Part shown: piece after piece, positions 8,619 through 18,129 of the stretch
How positions within the stretch are numbered: the stretch's first letter is position 1
Layout of the letters: each line of letters starts with the position of its first letter
NCBI GenBank assembly: GCA_016788885.1
Contig: JAEURX010000052.1
Span: 1 to 64,000, forward strand
Length of the DNA: 64,000 nt
From: Nitrospira sp.
Lineage (GTDB): Bacteria > Nitrospirota > Nitrospiria > Nitrospirales > Nitrospiraceae
Reading direction: 5' to 3'
Made by a program: the position numbers and the translations under genes
Notes under the pieces: generated by a model
What the model was told of the DNA's origin: nothing
Databases searched by the model: none
The model's input: the letters and a program-made list of their open reading frames with translations, nothing else

Positions 8619-10316
8619 ATGGCACGAGCAAAAGCCACCGAACCCGTACGCAGCCGGACCAAGCCACAAGTCGTCGAAGAACTCACCCGCGGCATTGCCA
8701 CGCTCCGGGAATTGAGCGTTCAGATCGACGATCTGAGCCGAGACGGATTTCCATACCGGGAAGCCGTCCGCGCAAGAACCGAGCTCTCTTTTCGTGAAAC
8801 GATTCGGCGATTGTTCGGCGAAAAATCGCCCGAATATCAGACACACAAAAACCACAAACTCAAGGTCGGCACTCGTGCGGAATCCACGCACAGCACTGCG
8901 CTCCTGAAGGAATTCATCGCGGCGCTGGAGATTCAGAAAGCCGAGTTGCTTGGTCCCAAGTCTGACGAAATCATCGCCGTCGTCTCGCCAGCACCCGATC
9001 GTCCGTCACTGACAGTGGTTCCACACGCCACTCCACCTGATTCCACGACAGCCCAGCCCGCGCCGAGTCCTGCCCCGCAAATACCCGTACCTACTCCCAG
9101 TGCCCCTGCGCCTACTACGGTGGCGGCCGCCACCATCAGCCCGTCTCTCTCGGCCGTTCCCCCAAGCATCACACCCGCACCGATTGTCGCTCCAGCTTCA
9201 CCGCCGCCGGTCATGGAAGTCGCGCCCCAGCCCTCGCGTGACACAGTACGCCCTCGGCCAACTCAGCAAGCACCGTCTGGCAATTCAGCCTCAGTTGAGA
9301 CCGCAGTCGTCTCGCAGGTTGCCCTGCCCCAACCGTCGGTCGCGTCACCGGTGCCCGCCACCACTGCTGCCCCGACCACGCCGTCCTCAACGACCAGTTC
9401 CACGACAAGCACGGCCTCAGAGGCATTGATCCCTACGGGAACACTCCCTCCGGTCACACCGACGGCGAGGGCCATTCCCTCAGGAACCATTCCGCCTGTT
9501 CCACACACGACCTTGCGCCCAAAGCTCTCGCCGGTTGCCAGCACGGAATCCTTGACACCCGCTCAACCGGCACCAATCGTCACCACTCCCCAGTTGTCGA
9601 CATCCACTCCCATTTCTACGCCACCACCGGCCGCTGCCCCACCGGTGGCTGCACCGACGAGCACCGTAGGACTCGTGCCGACTCCCGAAGTGCGCCACAT
9701 GATTCCGCCCACTCAGATGCCGGAACCAACCGGTACCACACCCACACCTCGACAGGAGACATCCACTCCCCAAGCCGTGGCGCAAATGGCCCCACAGGTC
9801 CAACCACCCACGCCCGCGCCGAGTCAGTCCACGGCTCCAGCAAAGGCCCAAGAAGAAAGCGGAACCCTCGAGGTGTTGAGAAGGGTGTGCGCGCGATTTC
9901 ACCTGGTCGCTCGCCAGCTGCGACTCAGAAAGGAATATCGCCCAACGCTGGAAATCAACGACGAATACGATCTCCAAGACCTCTTTTACGCGCTCCTGCG
10001 CCTGCAGTTTGATGAGGTCGGCACGGATGACTGGTCGCCACCGTATGCAAACGGCACACAGCGGACCAGCTATCTTCTCGACTGGGGGAAGACAGTGGTG
10101 GTCGTCAAACAAACCCGCTCAGGCCTGTCGAGCAAGGATCTGGCCGAGCAGATTGCAGCGGACAAGAGTCATTACGCGGCTCGACCGGATGCCGCCACCC
10201 TGGTGTGCTTCATCTACGATCCGGAGGGCCGAGTGGGAAACCCACGTGGGCTGGAAGCCGATTTGACCACCGCCGAGCCACGGTATCGAGTCGAAGTCCT
10301 CGTCGCGCCGAAATAA
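8619..10316 (+). CDS. Pro/Thr-rich linker protein with a degenerate PD-(D/E)XK-like domain
   Basis: The 565-residue protein has three parts. Residues 1-115 are a charged helical N-domain. Residues ~120-410 are an extreme Pro/Ser/Thr/Ala linker. Residues ~413-565 resemble a restriction-endonuclease-like family with phrases DEYDLQDL (448-455), LVCFIYDPEGRVGNPRGLE and VEVLVAP. In the family as I remember it, the core reads R-x-D-F-L-L then (I/V)EVKKTR. Here these positions are RTSYLL and VVVVKQTR, so the catalytic Asp is Ser484 and the Glu of E-x-K is Val495, while Lys497 remains. Nuclease activity is therefore unlikely and the domain may bind nucleic acid or act as a scaffold. Start is ATG with AGAGGTG upstream. 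Family consensus is from memory and should be checked by alignment. Confidence 0.75.
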   Translation: MARAKATEPVRSRTKPQVVEELTRGIATLRELSVQIDDLSRDGFPYREAVRARTELSFRETIRRLFGEKSPEYQTHKNHKLKVGTRAESTHSTALLKEFIAALEIQKAELLGPKSDEIIAVVSPAPDRPSLTVVPHATPPDSTTAQPAPSPAPQIPVPTPSAPAPTTVAAATISPSLSAVPPSITPAPIVAPASPPPVMEVAPQPSRDTVRPRPTQQAPSGNSASVETAVVSQVALPQPSVASPVPATTAAPTTPSSTTSSTTSTASEALIPTGTLPPVTPTARAIPSGTIPPVPHTTLRPKLSPVASTESLTPAQPAPIVTTPQLSTSTPISTPPPAAAPPVAAPTSTVGLVPTPEVRHMIPPTQMPEPTGTTPTPRQETSTPQAVAQMAPQVQPPTPAPSQSTAPAKAQEESGTLEVLRRVCARFHLVARQLRLRKEYRPTLEINDEYDLQDLFYALLRLQFDEVGTDDWSPPYANGTQRTSYLLDWGKTVVVVKQTRSGLSSKDLAEQIAADKSHYAARPDAATLVCFIYDPEGRVGNPRGLEADLTTAEPRYRVEVLVAPK

Positions 10317-10418
10317 CGGCCCCGCGCCGCTGATTCAGCGCAGGGTTTGTTGACTTCATCCGGAGCAATCCGATAGGTTTCGACCCGTGGGACGCGCTCG
10401 TCCGCGCCACACCACTTC

Positions 10419-10433
10419 AAGGGAGAATCCCTT
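10419..10433 (+). promoter_or_regulatory. Shine-Dalgarno sequence inside a perfect hairpin
   Basis: AAGGGA-GAA-TCCCTT is a perfect 6-bp inverted repeat with a 3-base loop, ending two bases before the ATG at 10436. The ribosome-binding site AAGGGAG is on the 5' arm. Confidence 0.5.
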
Positions 10434-10435
10434 CT

Positions 10436-10690
10436 ATGCCCGACCGAGCCTACGTCTTGATCAATGTCCATCCTGGCCAGACCGCCGACGTCGTGAAAGC
10501 CTTGTCGGACATTAAAGAGATCAAACAAATCGACCCCTGCTGGGGCAAGCCCGACATTTTCACGATCGTGGAAATTCCCCATCAAGACGCCTTGACTCAG
10601 CTGGTGTTGGCAAAAATTCATGCCATTCCCGGTGTCGATCAGACGGACACACACATGGTCTATCGGCTGCAAGAAGGTAAGCCCAAATGA
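10436..10690 (+). CDS. stand-alone AsnC/Lrp ligand-binding (RAM) domain protein
   Basis: The 84-residue product is the C-terminal ligand-binding domain of Lrp/AsnC regulators without a helix-turn-helix. Visible features are the strands AYVLINVHPG, the GKPDIFTIVEI turn and the IHAIPGVDQTDTH segment. Such stand-alone domains form oligomers that bind amino acids or other small effectors. Its role here is unknown. The stop overlaps the next start (ATGA), so it is co-translated with the lipoprotein that follows. Translation may be limited by the leader hairpin at 10419-10433. Confidence 0.88.
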   Translation: MPDRAYVLINVHPGQTADVVKALSDIKEIKQIDPCWGKPDIFTIVEIPHQDALTQLVLAKIHAIPGVDQTDTHMVYRLQEGKPK

Positions 10691-11133
10691 GTTGGAGACG
10701 GCCACGCACGGCGGCCATCCTGTTCATCGCGGCGATTGCCGGTTGTGCCACTGCCCATCCCACTCCGGAACCGGACGTGATGGAAGTGACGCTTCAGGCC
10801 CCTGCCGATCAGGTGAAAGCTGCCGTCGCCGATGTCCTCACGCAAGGAGGCTACTCGGTCGATGAGGACGAGACCGGCAATGTGACGACGGGAATGAGGC
10901 GGGAGGTCAGCAGTCCGTGGAACTGGTTGCTGCGATGGAGATTCGGTGTCGGTAAGAGCCGGGTGGAAGCGCGGGTTGTTCCACAGGATGAGACCACGAC
11001 CCGGCTGCGGCTCCAGGTCTTTCACCGTGGGAAAGACGGCCTCTTCGACACATGGGAAGATGCGGAAACGCCCCTGCCCCAAAGCGCCGCGAATGAAATT
11101 CGGCGAATCAAGAACGTACTTCGATTATTGTAG
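10687..11133 (+). CDS. small lipoprotein, unknown function
   Basis: The 148-residue product has a signal peptide with lipobox AIAGC (about Cys20). The mature domain looks like an alpha/beta fold: a long helix with APADQVKAAVADVLTQGGY, then strands such as GNVTTGMRR, SRVEARVV and TTRLRLQVFH. This order resembles small outer-membrane lipoproteins that track insoluble or damaged envelope components, but no named family is assigned. It overlaps the AsnC-like gene by 4 bp and its 3' end faces the sigma-54 regulator gene, 7 bp away. Confidence 0.75.
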   Translation: MSWRRPRTAAILFIAAIAGCATAHPTPEPDVMEVTLQAPADQVKAAVADVLTQGGYSVDEDETGNVTTGMRREVSSPWNWLLRWRFGVGKSRVEARVVPQDETTTRLRLQVFHRGKDGLFDTWEDAETPLPQSAANEIRRIKNVLRLL

Positions 11134-11140
11134 CCTCGGG

Positions 11141-12535
11141 CTACTTCTCCTCCCCCTCATCGCCGAAATCCAAGCCGAACCGCTCCGCCATCCGATACAA
11201 CGTTCGCCGATCGATCCCGAGAATCTTCGCCGCTTTGACTTTGTTTCCCCGCGTCTCCTTGAGCACCCGAGAGAGATGCCGCTTTTCGACTTCGTCCAAG
11301 GTCAATAAGGCTTCGGGATCCGGGTCCCCGTCACTCCCTTTGTGAACCATCGATGAATCCGGTTCAGCACGGATCGACTCAGGGAGGTCGTCAGGCAACA
11401 ACAGCGGCCCATGACTAAGGGAGACGGCCCGCTCAACCGCATTTTCCAACTCCCGCACATTTCCCGGCCAATGATAGCGCCTGAGAAGGGCCATGGTTTC
11501 AGGCATAAAACCACGCACGTGCGTCGCCTGCTTGGCATACTTCTGCAGAAAATGGTGGGCGAGCATCGGAATGTCTTCCCGCCGCTCGGCCAACGATGGC
11601 AGCGCGATCCGAACCACGTTCAAGCGGTAATACAAGTCATCGCGGAACTTGCCGTCTTTCACCTGAGCAGCCAGGTCTCGGTTGGTCGCGGCAATAATGC
11701 GTACGTCGACCTTCACCGACGAGGTACTCCCGACCCGCCGCACCTCATGTTCCTGCATCACACGCAACAATTTGACCTGCAGCGCCTGACCGAGATCCCC
11801 GATCTCATCAAGAAACAAGGTGCCGCCGTTGGCAGCTTCAAACAATCCTCCCTTGGATCCCACAGCTCCCGTAAACGCCCCCTTTTCATATCCGAACATT
11901 TCAGACTCAAGCAGGTGATCAGGCAATGCCCCGCAGTTCACCGGAATGAATGGCTTATCACGACGCGGGCTGTTGAGATGCACCGCCCGCGCAATCAATT
12001 CCTTCCCGGTTCCGCTTTCCCCCTCGATCAGCACCGTACTGCGCCCATCGGACACACGAGCCACGAGCTTGTACACCTCCAACATGGCCGGACTGCTGCC
12101 CACCAAGTGCGACCAGGGTTCGCGGGCTCGCGCCTCGTCGCGAAAACGGGCGTTCTCCCGCACGAGCCGGCAATGTTCCAAACTCCGCTGTACGACCAGG
12201 CGAATATCATCTCGCTTGAAGGGTTTGGCCAGGTAGTCATACGCGCCCTGCTTAATCGCCTCGATCGCGCCCTCCAACGAACCAAACGCGGTCAGCAACA
12301 CGATGGACGTATCCGGACTAAACCGTTTGAATTCCTTCAGCACCAGGAATCCGTCACCCTGCTCCATTCGAATGTCGGTCAAGACCACGTCCGGCTGGGC
12401 TTGCCGTCCACGTTCTACCGCAGCCTGACCGCTGGCAAACGCTTCGACCTCGTACCCTTCCTTCGCCAGCGCTTCGGCCAATAAGGTCCGCGCCGCCTCA
12501 TCGTCGTCGACCACAAACAGTTTTGCCTGGCTCAT
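11141..12535 (-). CDS. sigma-54-dependent response regulator (NtrC/ZraR family)
   Basis: The 464-residue product has a receiver domain (residues ~5-120; phosphoacceptor Asp in VVLTDIRM), an AAA+ domain (~145-380) with Walker A GESGTGKE, an intact GAFTGA sigma-54 contact loop and Walker [11 protein letters not shown], and a C-terminal Fis-type helix-turn-helix ([20 protein letters not shown]). It should activate RpoN-dependent promoters on phosphorylation. The upstream gene, 13 bp away, is its likely sensor kinase. The ATG is preceded by TAGGAG. Confidence 0.95.
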   Translation of the reverse strand: MSQAKLFVVDDDEAARTLLAEALAKEGYEVEAFASGQAAVERGRQAQPDVVLTDIRMEQGDGFLVLKEFKRFSPDTSIVLLTAFGSLEGAIEAIKQGAYDYLAKPFKRDDIRLVVQRSLEHCRLVRENARFRDEARAREPWSHLVGSSPAMLEVYKLVARVSDGRSTVLIEGESGTGKELIARAVHLNSPRRDKPFIPVNCGALPDHLLESEMFGYEKGAFTGAVGSKGGLFEAANGGTLFLDEIGDLGQALQVKLLRVMQEHEVRRVGSTSSVKVDVRIIAATNRDLAAQVKDGKFRDDLYYRLNVVRIALPSLAERREDIPMLAHHFLQKYAKQATHVRGFMPETMALLRRYHWPGNVRELENAVERAVSLSHGPLLLPDDLPESIRAEPDSSMVHKGSDGDPDPEALLTLDEVEKRHLSRVLKETRGNKVKAAKILGIDRRTLYRMAERFGLDFGDEGEEK

Positions 12536-12548
12536 CAGCGTTCTGCTC

Positions 12549-13700
12549 CTACGTTGCCACCGACTCCGACGGCATGCCGGGAAGCACCACCGTCACCGCC
12601 GTCCCCGTTCCCAATTCACTCTCCAGCGTCAGATCTCCGCCATGGGCAACGACCGCCTCGCGACTCAGGAACAGCCCCAAGCCCGTTCCCTTCCCGATCG
12701 CTTTAGTCGTAAAAAAGGGCTGAAAGGCACGCTCCACGTCGTCCCGTGGCATTCCACACCCGGAATCGGACACGACGAGCGTCACCACGGTCTCGAGATC
12801 GGATCGGCCTGTGCATGCGGCGCGCTCGCGTTCATCCCCCGAGGCCGGCCGTATGGCTGCAGTCACCGTCACCTGCCCGTCTGTCCCGGTCGCGGCTAAC
12901 GCATTGGTGAGGAGATTGACCAACACTTGATGGATCTTCTCGGGATCGGCCCAAACCAACAGCGACGGGGACACCTTCGAGTGAAGCACCACCCCCTTGG
13001 CATGATATCCCGGTTCCATCAATGCCATGACCGGCTCAATCAGGCGTTCAGCCGGATACCAGGTCGGCTCCGGCCTGCGCTGCCTGGTGGAGGAGAGAAG
13101 ATCTTGAATGATCCGCACCACACGATTCAACTGTTCCTCGATGATGCCGATACGCTTGTGCATCTCCGGAGTGACGCCCGACTCCTCCGCCAACGCTTCG
13201 ACATGCCAGGCGATAGAATGCAACGGCGTTCCGACCTCGTGCGCCACCGAGGCCACCAACTGCCCCACCGTGGCCAACCTCTCCGACCGCGCGAGTTTGT
13301 CCTTGATCTCTACCAGCTGGGTGTTCGCCCGCAGGAGGTGTTCCGTCTGCGTGGCCAAGGCAGCCTGGGCTGCCTCCTCGCGGGCCTTGCGCTCCTCCCA
13401 CGTCACGCCGATATAGGCGACGCCGGTTAGGACGCATACCACCATGATGCGATTGAACACGACCGTCGTGAACCGTTCCTTTTTCTTGGCCGGTTGGAAG
13501 AGACCGACGAACGTCACGAGGATGCACAGGGCCAGGGTCACGATCATGAGTCCACGATTGCGCACCGTGGCCACCAACAGAATCGGCAGCACAAATCCGA
13601 ATGCCCCCACGACATTCAACGGGAACATCCACTCCATCACCGTGACGAGCAAAAACAGCAACGCCGCGATGACCAGCACCACCTGATTCCGACTCTTCAT
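12549..13700 (-). CDS. membrane sensor histidine kinase
   Basis: The product (383 residues from ATG 13700) begins with a membrane region of about four helices (residues ~7-100), followed by a coiled coil and a HisKA domain with phosphoacceptor His in SVAHEVGTPLHS, then an HATPase domain with an N-box NLLTNALAA, DSGCGM and GKGTGLGL. No periplasmic sensor or PAS domain is seen, so sensing may involve the membrane part. The start is fixed by GGAGGGGG before ATG; the open frame further upstream is not coding-like. It should phosphorylate the regulator encoded just downstream. Confidence 0.92.
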   Translation of the reverse strand: MKSRNQVVLVIAALLFLLVTVMEWMFPLNVVGAFGFVLPILLVATVRNRGLMIVTLALCILVTFVGLFQPAKKKERFTTVVFNRIMVVCVLTGVAYIGVTWEERKAREEAAQAALATQTEHLLRANTQLVEIKDKLARSERLATVGQLVASVAHEVGTPLHSIAWHVEALAEESGVTPEMHKRIGIIEEQLNRVVRIIQDLLSSTRQRRPEPTWYPAERLIEPVMALMEPGYHAKGVVLHSKVSPSLLVWADPEKIHQVLVNLLTNALAATGTDGQVTVTAAIRPASGDERERAACTGRSDLETVVTLVVSDSGCGMPRDDVERAFQPFFTTKAIGKGTGLGLFLSREAVVAHGGDLTLESELGTGTAVTVVLPGMPSESVAT

Positions 13701-13865
13701 GCCCCCTCCGCGCCGAGCCGCGTGCAGGGCGCTGCGGGTCGAGTACGACGCATCACATGATTTCTGTGGGTAGGGACGGCACTGGCTGGAAGGCAACAGG
13801 CATGAGTGATCGCGAGCAGGTCGGTGCGCGACGGCCCAGCGCATGAACGGAAACGCGTGCCTGGC

Positions 13866-16130
13866 CTACTCGCTCGCTCCGGCAGGAGGCCGAAGCGTTC
13901 GCACAGCGGCAGCGAGAGCTTGTACACGCTCATCCCGTTGGAGGTCCTCCAGCGACAGCGACAATTTACGCGACCAGTTGGGATAGGCATCTACCGTTCC
14001 GGGGAGATTCATTTGTGTCACTTCGCCGATCACGTCGTCAAGATTCGCCATCACGACCCACGCCGGGGACATCGCCAAATAGACGTGTATCGCCCGGCAG
14101 AGATCCGGCGTCATGACCGGAACATGCTCCGGTTGCTCACTGGTTCCGGCCGGCAAGACGCCCACCCCATTCAGCGCGGCGAGGATATGCCGCTTATCCC
14201 GGGCGCGTTCCTCGAATGCCTGCTGCACGGCCTGTTCATGCGCATACATGCCAAGTCTGGCACGCAGCCGAATATCTTCACCGATCCAATAGCCGGTCAG
14301 CGTGGGCAGATCGTGAGTAGTGACGACCGCAAGGGACTGATCGGGGTAGGCTGACGGATGCTTGTAGGAGCCATCCCAGGTTCGCTCAAAGTATAAGACC
14401 CGGTAGGAGAGCACCTTGTAGCGCGCCAACTGCTCACGTACGTAATCCGGCACGGTCCCTAAATCTTCTCCGATCACCAACGTCTGTGCGCGTGTACTCT
14501 CCAGCGCCAGAATCCGCAACAAGTCTTCCGCCGGGTACTGCACATAGGCTCCCGCCGCGGCGGTCATCCCCCGCGGCACCCAGAACAAGCGAAACAGCGT
14601 CATCACATGATCGATCCGGATGGCTCTCCCTTGCTGGAACGTTTTCCGCAGCAGTTCGATGAACGATCGATATGCAGTCGCCTTCAGACGCAGCGGATTG
14701 AACGGTGCAAATCCCCAGTTCTGCCCCTGAGGCGCGAAGGCATCCGGCGGTGCGCCGCAATCCGTGCCCAGGGCCAGGACATCCTGCAGCATCCACGCTT
14801 CTGCTCCATTGCGGTCGCTGCCTAGCGCCAAATCAGGGTACAGCCCAACCGACATGTGCACCTGCTCGGCACGCGCATTGGCCGCCCGAAGCTGATCGGC
14901 GGCGACCCATTGGATGTATTGGAAGAAGCGAACACGCTTGCGATGGCGTCGAGCAAACTCACGCAATGCCGGTGAATCGGCCGTGCGATACTGTGACGGC
15001 CACTCAGGCCACAACGTTTGCGTTTGTTCGACCAGACGCCGATCCTCATCCACGGCCTGGAACAGCGCAAATCGTTCCAGCGACTCGCCCTCATCGCGAA
15101 TGAACCGCTCCAGCAGCCACCCACGCGCACTCGTGGGTTGGAGAGAGGGTTCGGTTCCCGTGTAATTGTCGATGAGGAACTGGCGATACGCCAGGTCGAG
15201 CATCTGCCGTTTTGCTTGCGCAACGGACTCGGAATCCACAAAATCAGACGCGCGTGCCTGCTCCACCGTCCTGTGAAACTCGGGGCTACGCCTCAGGCGC
15301 TGCGCCTCTGCCGACGCATGATATTCCGGTAGCCGATCGAGATCGATATAAAGTTCATTCAAAAACAGGCGGCTCGTGGGAGAGTAGGGACTCAGATGGT
15401 GCGGGCGAGAATTCTTCAGGGCATGTAAAGGATTCAGACCGACAATGCCCGCCCCCAGTTCGCGTCCGGCCCATTCCACAAGCCTCGCCAGGTCCGTAAA
15501 GTCGCCGACGCCCCAATTGGTTCGCGAGCGTACGGAGTAGAGTTGCACGGCCAGACCCCAGACGCGTCCGCCATGGGCAATCCCCTCCGGCACGTAACAA
15601 TGGGGAGGTGCCACCACGACACGGACCGCTCCCTCCGTCGACACCTTACACCCCACACTCGCAACCGAGAGCTCGTAGTACCCGAGTTCCAGATCCGAGA
15701 CCAGCGGCACCTCGATCCGAATCATCCGTCGCCCCGCCACGAATCGGACTTCCTGCGGCTTCATGACCGGACCGATCTCTCCGCGATGGATGCTGGTGCC
15801 TTTTTCGTCGATCAGCTGCCACTTCAGCGCTAGTTGCGGCTCTTCGTCCGGCTCGACTGCGAGTCGGCAACTCCACGACGTGGGGGCATAGCCCTGTTGG
15901 AGAATGAGGATCGGATCGCACGTCTGTCGCCAAGGTGCATCGTCTAAATCGATGAGCGCCTGCAGCAGCGACTCGCGGGACGCAACATCGAACCCCATGG
16001 AAGACAGAATCGCGCGGCGGGTGTCGTCGCTGGTGATATGCAGCGTGCCGGCAATGTCGTGATAGTCAGCAGCAATACCGGCTCGCGAGGCGAGAAGGCG
16101 AAGCAGGTCTTGCTCGGTGCCGTTGTACAT
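13866..16130 (-). CDS. malQ: 4-alpha-glucanotransferase (amylomaltase)
   Basis: The 754-residue protein is a GH77 enzyme that transfers alpha-1,4-glucan segments during maltodextrin and glycogen metabolism in the cytoplasm. Family phrases include VWGLAVQLYSVRS, NWGVGDFTDL, NPLHAL near the substrate site, RIDHVMTLFRLFWVP with the conserved Asp, LVIGEDLGTVP with the acidic catalytic residue and TTHDLPTLTGYW. The extended N-terminus with a beta-rich domain (about residues 1-160) is as in E. coli-type MalQ. Start MYNGTEQDLLRLLA fits. It is divergently oriented from the DUF72 gene, sharing an ~180-bp upstream region. No other glycogen gene is in the window. Confidence 0.95.
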   Translation of the reverse strand: MYNGTEQDLLRLLASRAGIAADYHDIAGTLHITSDDTRRAILSSMGFDVASRESLLQALIDLDDAPWRQTCDPILILQQGYAPTSWSCRLAVEPDEEPQLALKWQLIDEKGTSIHRGEIGPVMKPQEVRFVAGRRMIRIEVPLVSDLELGYYELSVASVGCKVSTEGAVRVVVAPPHCYVPEGIAHGGRVWGLAVQLYSVRSRTNWGVGDFTDLARLVEWAGRELGAGIVGLNPLHALKNSRPHHLSPYSPTSRLFLNELYIDLDRLPEYHASAEAQRLRRSPEFHRTVEQARASDFVDSESVAQAKRQMLDLAYRQFLIDNYTGTEPSLQPTSARGWLLERFIRDEGESLERFALFQAVDEDRRLVEQTQTLWPEWPSQYRTADSPALREFARRHRKRVRFFQYIQWVAADQLRAANARAEQVHMSVGLYPDLALGSDRNGAEAWMLQDVLALGTDCGAPPDAFAPQGQNWGFAPFNPLRLKATAYRSFIELLRKTFQQGRAIRIDHVMTLFRLFWVPRGMTAAAGAYVQYPAEDLLRILALESTRAQTLVIGEDLGTVPDYVREQLARYKVLSYRVLYFERTWDGSYKHPSAYPDQSLAVVTTHDLPTLTGYWIGEDIRLRARLGMYAHEQAVQQAFEERARDKRHILAALNGVGVLPAGTSEQPEHVPVMTPDLCRAIHVYLAMSPAWVVMANLDDVIGEVTQMNLPGTVDAYPNWSRKLSLSLEDLQRDERVQALAAAVRTLRPPAGASE

Positions 16131-16308
16131 GGTGTCGTGCGAGTGTGAGTCAAGACCTCCATCAAGTCAAGGCATCCTACGTTTTTCCGAAGGGTTGCGA
16201 TACAATCCGGCGCATGCATCGCTCCCTCAACCAACTGGAGGCCGCACGACTCCTGAGCCGTCCGCACCCGAACGTGATGGCGCCATGGCGCGTCAACGAG
16301 TGCCCGGC

Positions 16309-17208
16309 ATGATGGACCTCGCCCTTGTCCGTTTCGGGACTAGTTCCTGGGCCTATGAAGGCTGGTATGGCCAGGTCTACCATCATGCCTATTCCGCCGG
16401 CCGATTTTCCAAAGATAGCCTCGCCGAATATGCCGCCTATGCACCCGGTGGAGCACCGCTGTTTCGCACGGTGGGCATCGACCACACATTCTATCGACCC
16501 GCGACACCCAGACAACTCACGCAATATGCTGCGCTGGTCCCGCCGGATTTTCACTTTTGCGCCAAGGTGTGGGAGGAAATCACCATCCCCACCTACGCCA
16601 ACCTCCCGCGCTACGGCGGCAAGGCAGGGAAACCGAACCCTCGTTTTCTCGACGTGGGCGCGTTTCAGGACATGGTCCTTCACCCCTTTGTCGAGAGCCT
16701 GCCCGGCCGCACCGGCCCGTTCATCTTCGAGTTTCAGCGCAGCGGCCTCGAACCGGAGCCGTTTCTTGACGCGCTGGACCGTTTCCTCGCTCAGCTTCCA
16801 GTCGGGCATACCTACGCCGTGGAAATCAGAAATCCCGCCGTGCTGGGCCCGCGATACCGGGACATCCTGCGCACTCATGGCGTGGCGCATACCTACAACC
16901 ATTGGACGGGCATGCCGCCGCTCCTCATGCAGCATCGCCTGATGGGCGAACGGTTCACCGCCCCCTTGCTCGTGATGCGTCTCCTGACGCCACTTGGTCT
17001 CCGCCACGCCTCAGCGGTAGAACGGTTCGCGCCGTACAACCGCATCGTCACCGCTCAACCTCACATGCGCCGAGAGGCCGCCTCCCTGATTCATGCCGCG
17101 GCCAGGCAAAAGGTCCTGCCCTATGTGCTCGTCAACAATCGTTCGGAGGGCAACGCCCCGCTCACCGTCCAGGCCATTGTGGAGGCGTTGGCCGGAATCC
17201 CCGATTGA
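16309..17208 (+). CDS. DUF72 domain protein
   Basis: The protein (299 residues from ATG 16309) is a DUF72 TIM-barrel-like protein. Typical phrases are VRFGTSSWAYEGWYG near the N-terminus, VGIDHTFYRPAT, FHFCAKVWEEITIP, FIFEFQRSG and YAVEIRNPAVL, and a C-terminal VLVNNRSEGNAP. The biochemical function of the family is not known. The frame is open from 16117, which overlaps malQ; candidates are ATG 16285 and ATG 16309, and the latter was chosen because it places the family core right after the start. A -10-like TACAAT is at 16201-16206. It runs alone, divergent from malQ. Confidence 0.88.
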   Translation: MMDLALVRFGTSSWAYEGWYGQVYHHAYSAGRFSKDSLAEYAAYAPGGAPLFRTVGIDHTFYRPATPRQLTQYAALVPPDFHFCAKVWEEITIPTYANLPRYGGKAGKPNPRFLDVGAFQDMVLHPFVESLPGRTGPFIFEFQRSGLEPEPFLDALDRFLAQLPVGHTYAVEIRNPAVLGPRYRDILRTHGVAHTYNHWTGMPPLLMQHRLMGERFTAPLLVMRLLTPLGLRHASAVERFAPYNRIVTAQPHMRREAASLIHAAARQKVLPYVLVNNRSEGNAPLTVQAIVEALAGIPD

Positions 17209-17314
17209 CCCACATTGCCGCCGCCCCATACGCGTGATAGCATGAACACACGCAGTACGCGACGCCTAGCAGCCGCACAATGTGGACTTTGCGATCGGGA
17301 GGGAGGTGGCTCGT

Positions 17315-18046
17315 ATGACTCCATGGCTGTCTTTCACAGGGTGCGGCGCCCTCGTTGCGATCGCCGTTCAATGCCTCGCCGTCGTTGCACCGGTCCAGGC
17401 CTCGCCGGACAACGGGCGGGTCGAGATCACCGGCGACTACCGGTATGCCTTTCATCAGCCGGAAACTCTCACCGAGGCGAAGCAGCATGCCTGCGCGCAA
17501 GCGTTACATCTGGCGGTCAGCAACTCGGCGGCCGTGAAAGAGCGTACCGCGACGCTGGTCGATTCGCCGTTCTTTCACCGGCTGATTCACACCCTTGCCA
17601 CGCAGCATGTTTCCGATCAACAAGTCGTGCAGCAGAGCGAACAGGGCCGAACGGTATACTGCAAAGTCAAAGCCCTCTTCCAGACGGATGCCGTGGAGCA
17701 GGTCCTTCTTGCGCAAACGGTGAGCGGAACCGACCAGGCCCTGGACCAAAATCGCGCCCTGAGGATCCTCAACGCACACGAAGAAACGGACGGCTTGCTG
17801 GTCGTCACCTATCAAGCACTCAAACGTCTCGATTGGCTGGGGACTGCCTATCAGGGAGGGCTTCGCGAATCAGCCGACGTGATGGTAGATTTTTACGACG
17901 AGCAGGGCGTGTTGGTTCGAAGCAGTCGCCACCCGGCGAGAAAAACCGCGACCGGCGATGATGTGATGAATCCCGGGGAAGTAGGCACGCTCAGAATCGC
18001 AAAACCACAGAACGCCAAAAGCTACCGAGTCTGGGTCGTCAAGTAA
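17315..18046 (+). CDS. secreted protein with an FlgT N-terminal-like segment
   Basis: The product (243 residues) has a signal peptide cleaved after VQA (about residue 29). The first mature domain carries VEITGDYRYAFHQPE followed by EAKQHACAQALHLAV, as in FlgT N-terminal or LPP20-like envelope proteins. The second half has a beta-rich segment with VMVDFYDEQGVLV that looks like an adhesin or plug-type domain. The start is ATG 17315, behind GGGAGGGAGG. A second open frame over the same DNA (17215-17961) is a shadow. Function is unknown. The gene ends before a large hairpin that separates it from the convergent SPFH gene. Confidence 0.72.
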   Translation: MTPWLSFTGCGALVAIAVQCLAVVAPVQASPDNGRVEITGDYRYAFHQPETLTEAKQHACAQALHLAVSNSAAVKERTATLVDSPFFHRLIHTLATQHVSDQQVVQQSEQGRTVYCKVKALFQTDAVEQVLLAQTVSGTDQALDQNRALRILNAHEETDGLLVVTYQALKRLDWLGTAYQGGLRESADVMVDFYDEQGVLVRSSRHPARKTATGDDVMNPGEVGTLRIAKPQNAKSYRVWVVK

Positions 18047-18058
18047 CGTCCGCACTGC

Positions 18059-18094
18059 GGGAGCCAAACCGGACCGACTCCGGCTTGGCTTCCC
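18059..18094. terminator. bidirectional hairpin between convergent genes
   Basis: GGGAGCC-AA-A-CCGGA pairs with TCCGG-C-TT-GGCTTCCC (one A.C mismatch and one bulged T). The loop is CCGAC. It lies between the stops of the secreted protein (+) and the SPFH lipoprotein (-). There is no T-run on either side. Confidence 0.55.
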
Positions 18095-18129
18095 GTCTCA
18101 CGCGGTTCACAACACTCCGGTCAATCCTG

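Noticed and set aside
17215-17961. 248-codon open frame overlapping the secreted protein
   Set aside because: It is in another frame of the 17315-18046 gene, is rich in Arg/Gly/Ser as shadow frames in GC-rich DNA are, and has no signal or family pattern.
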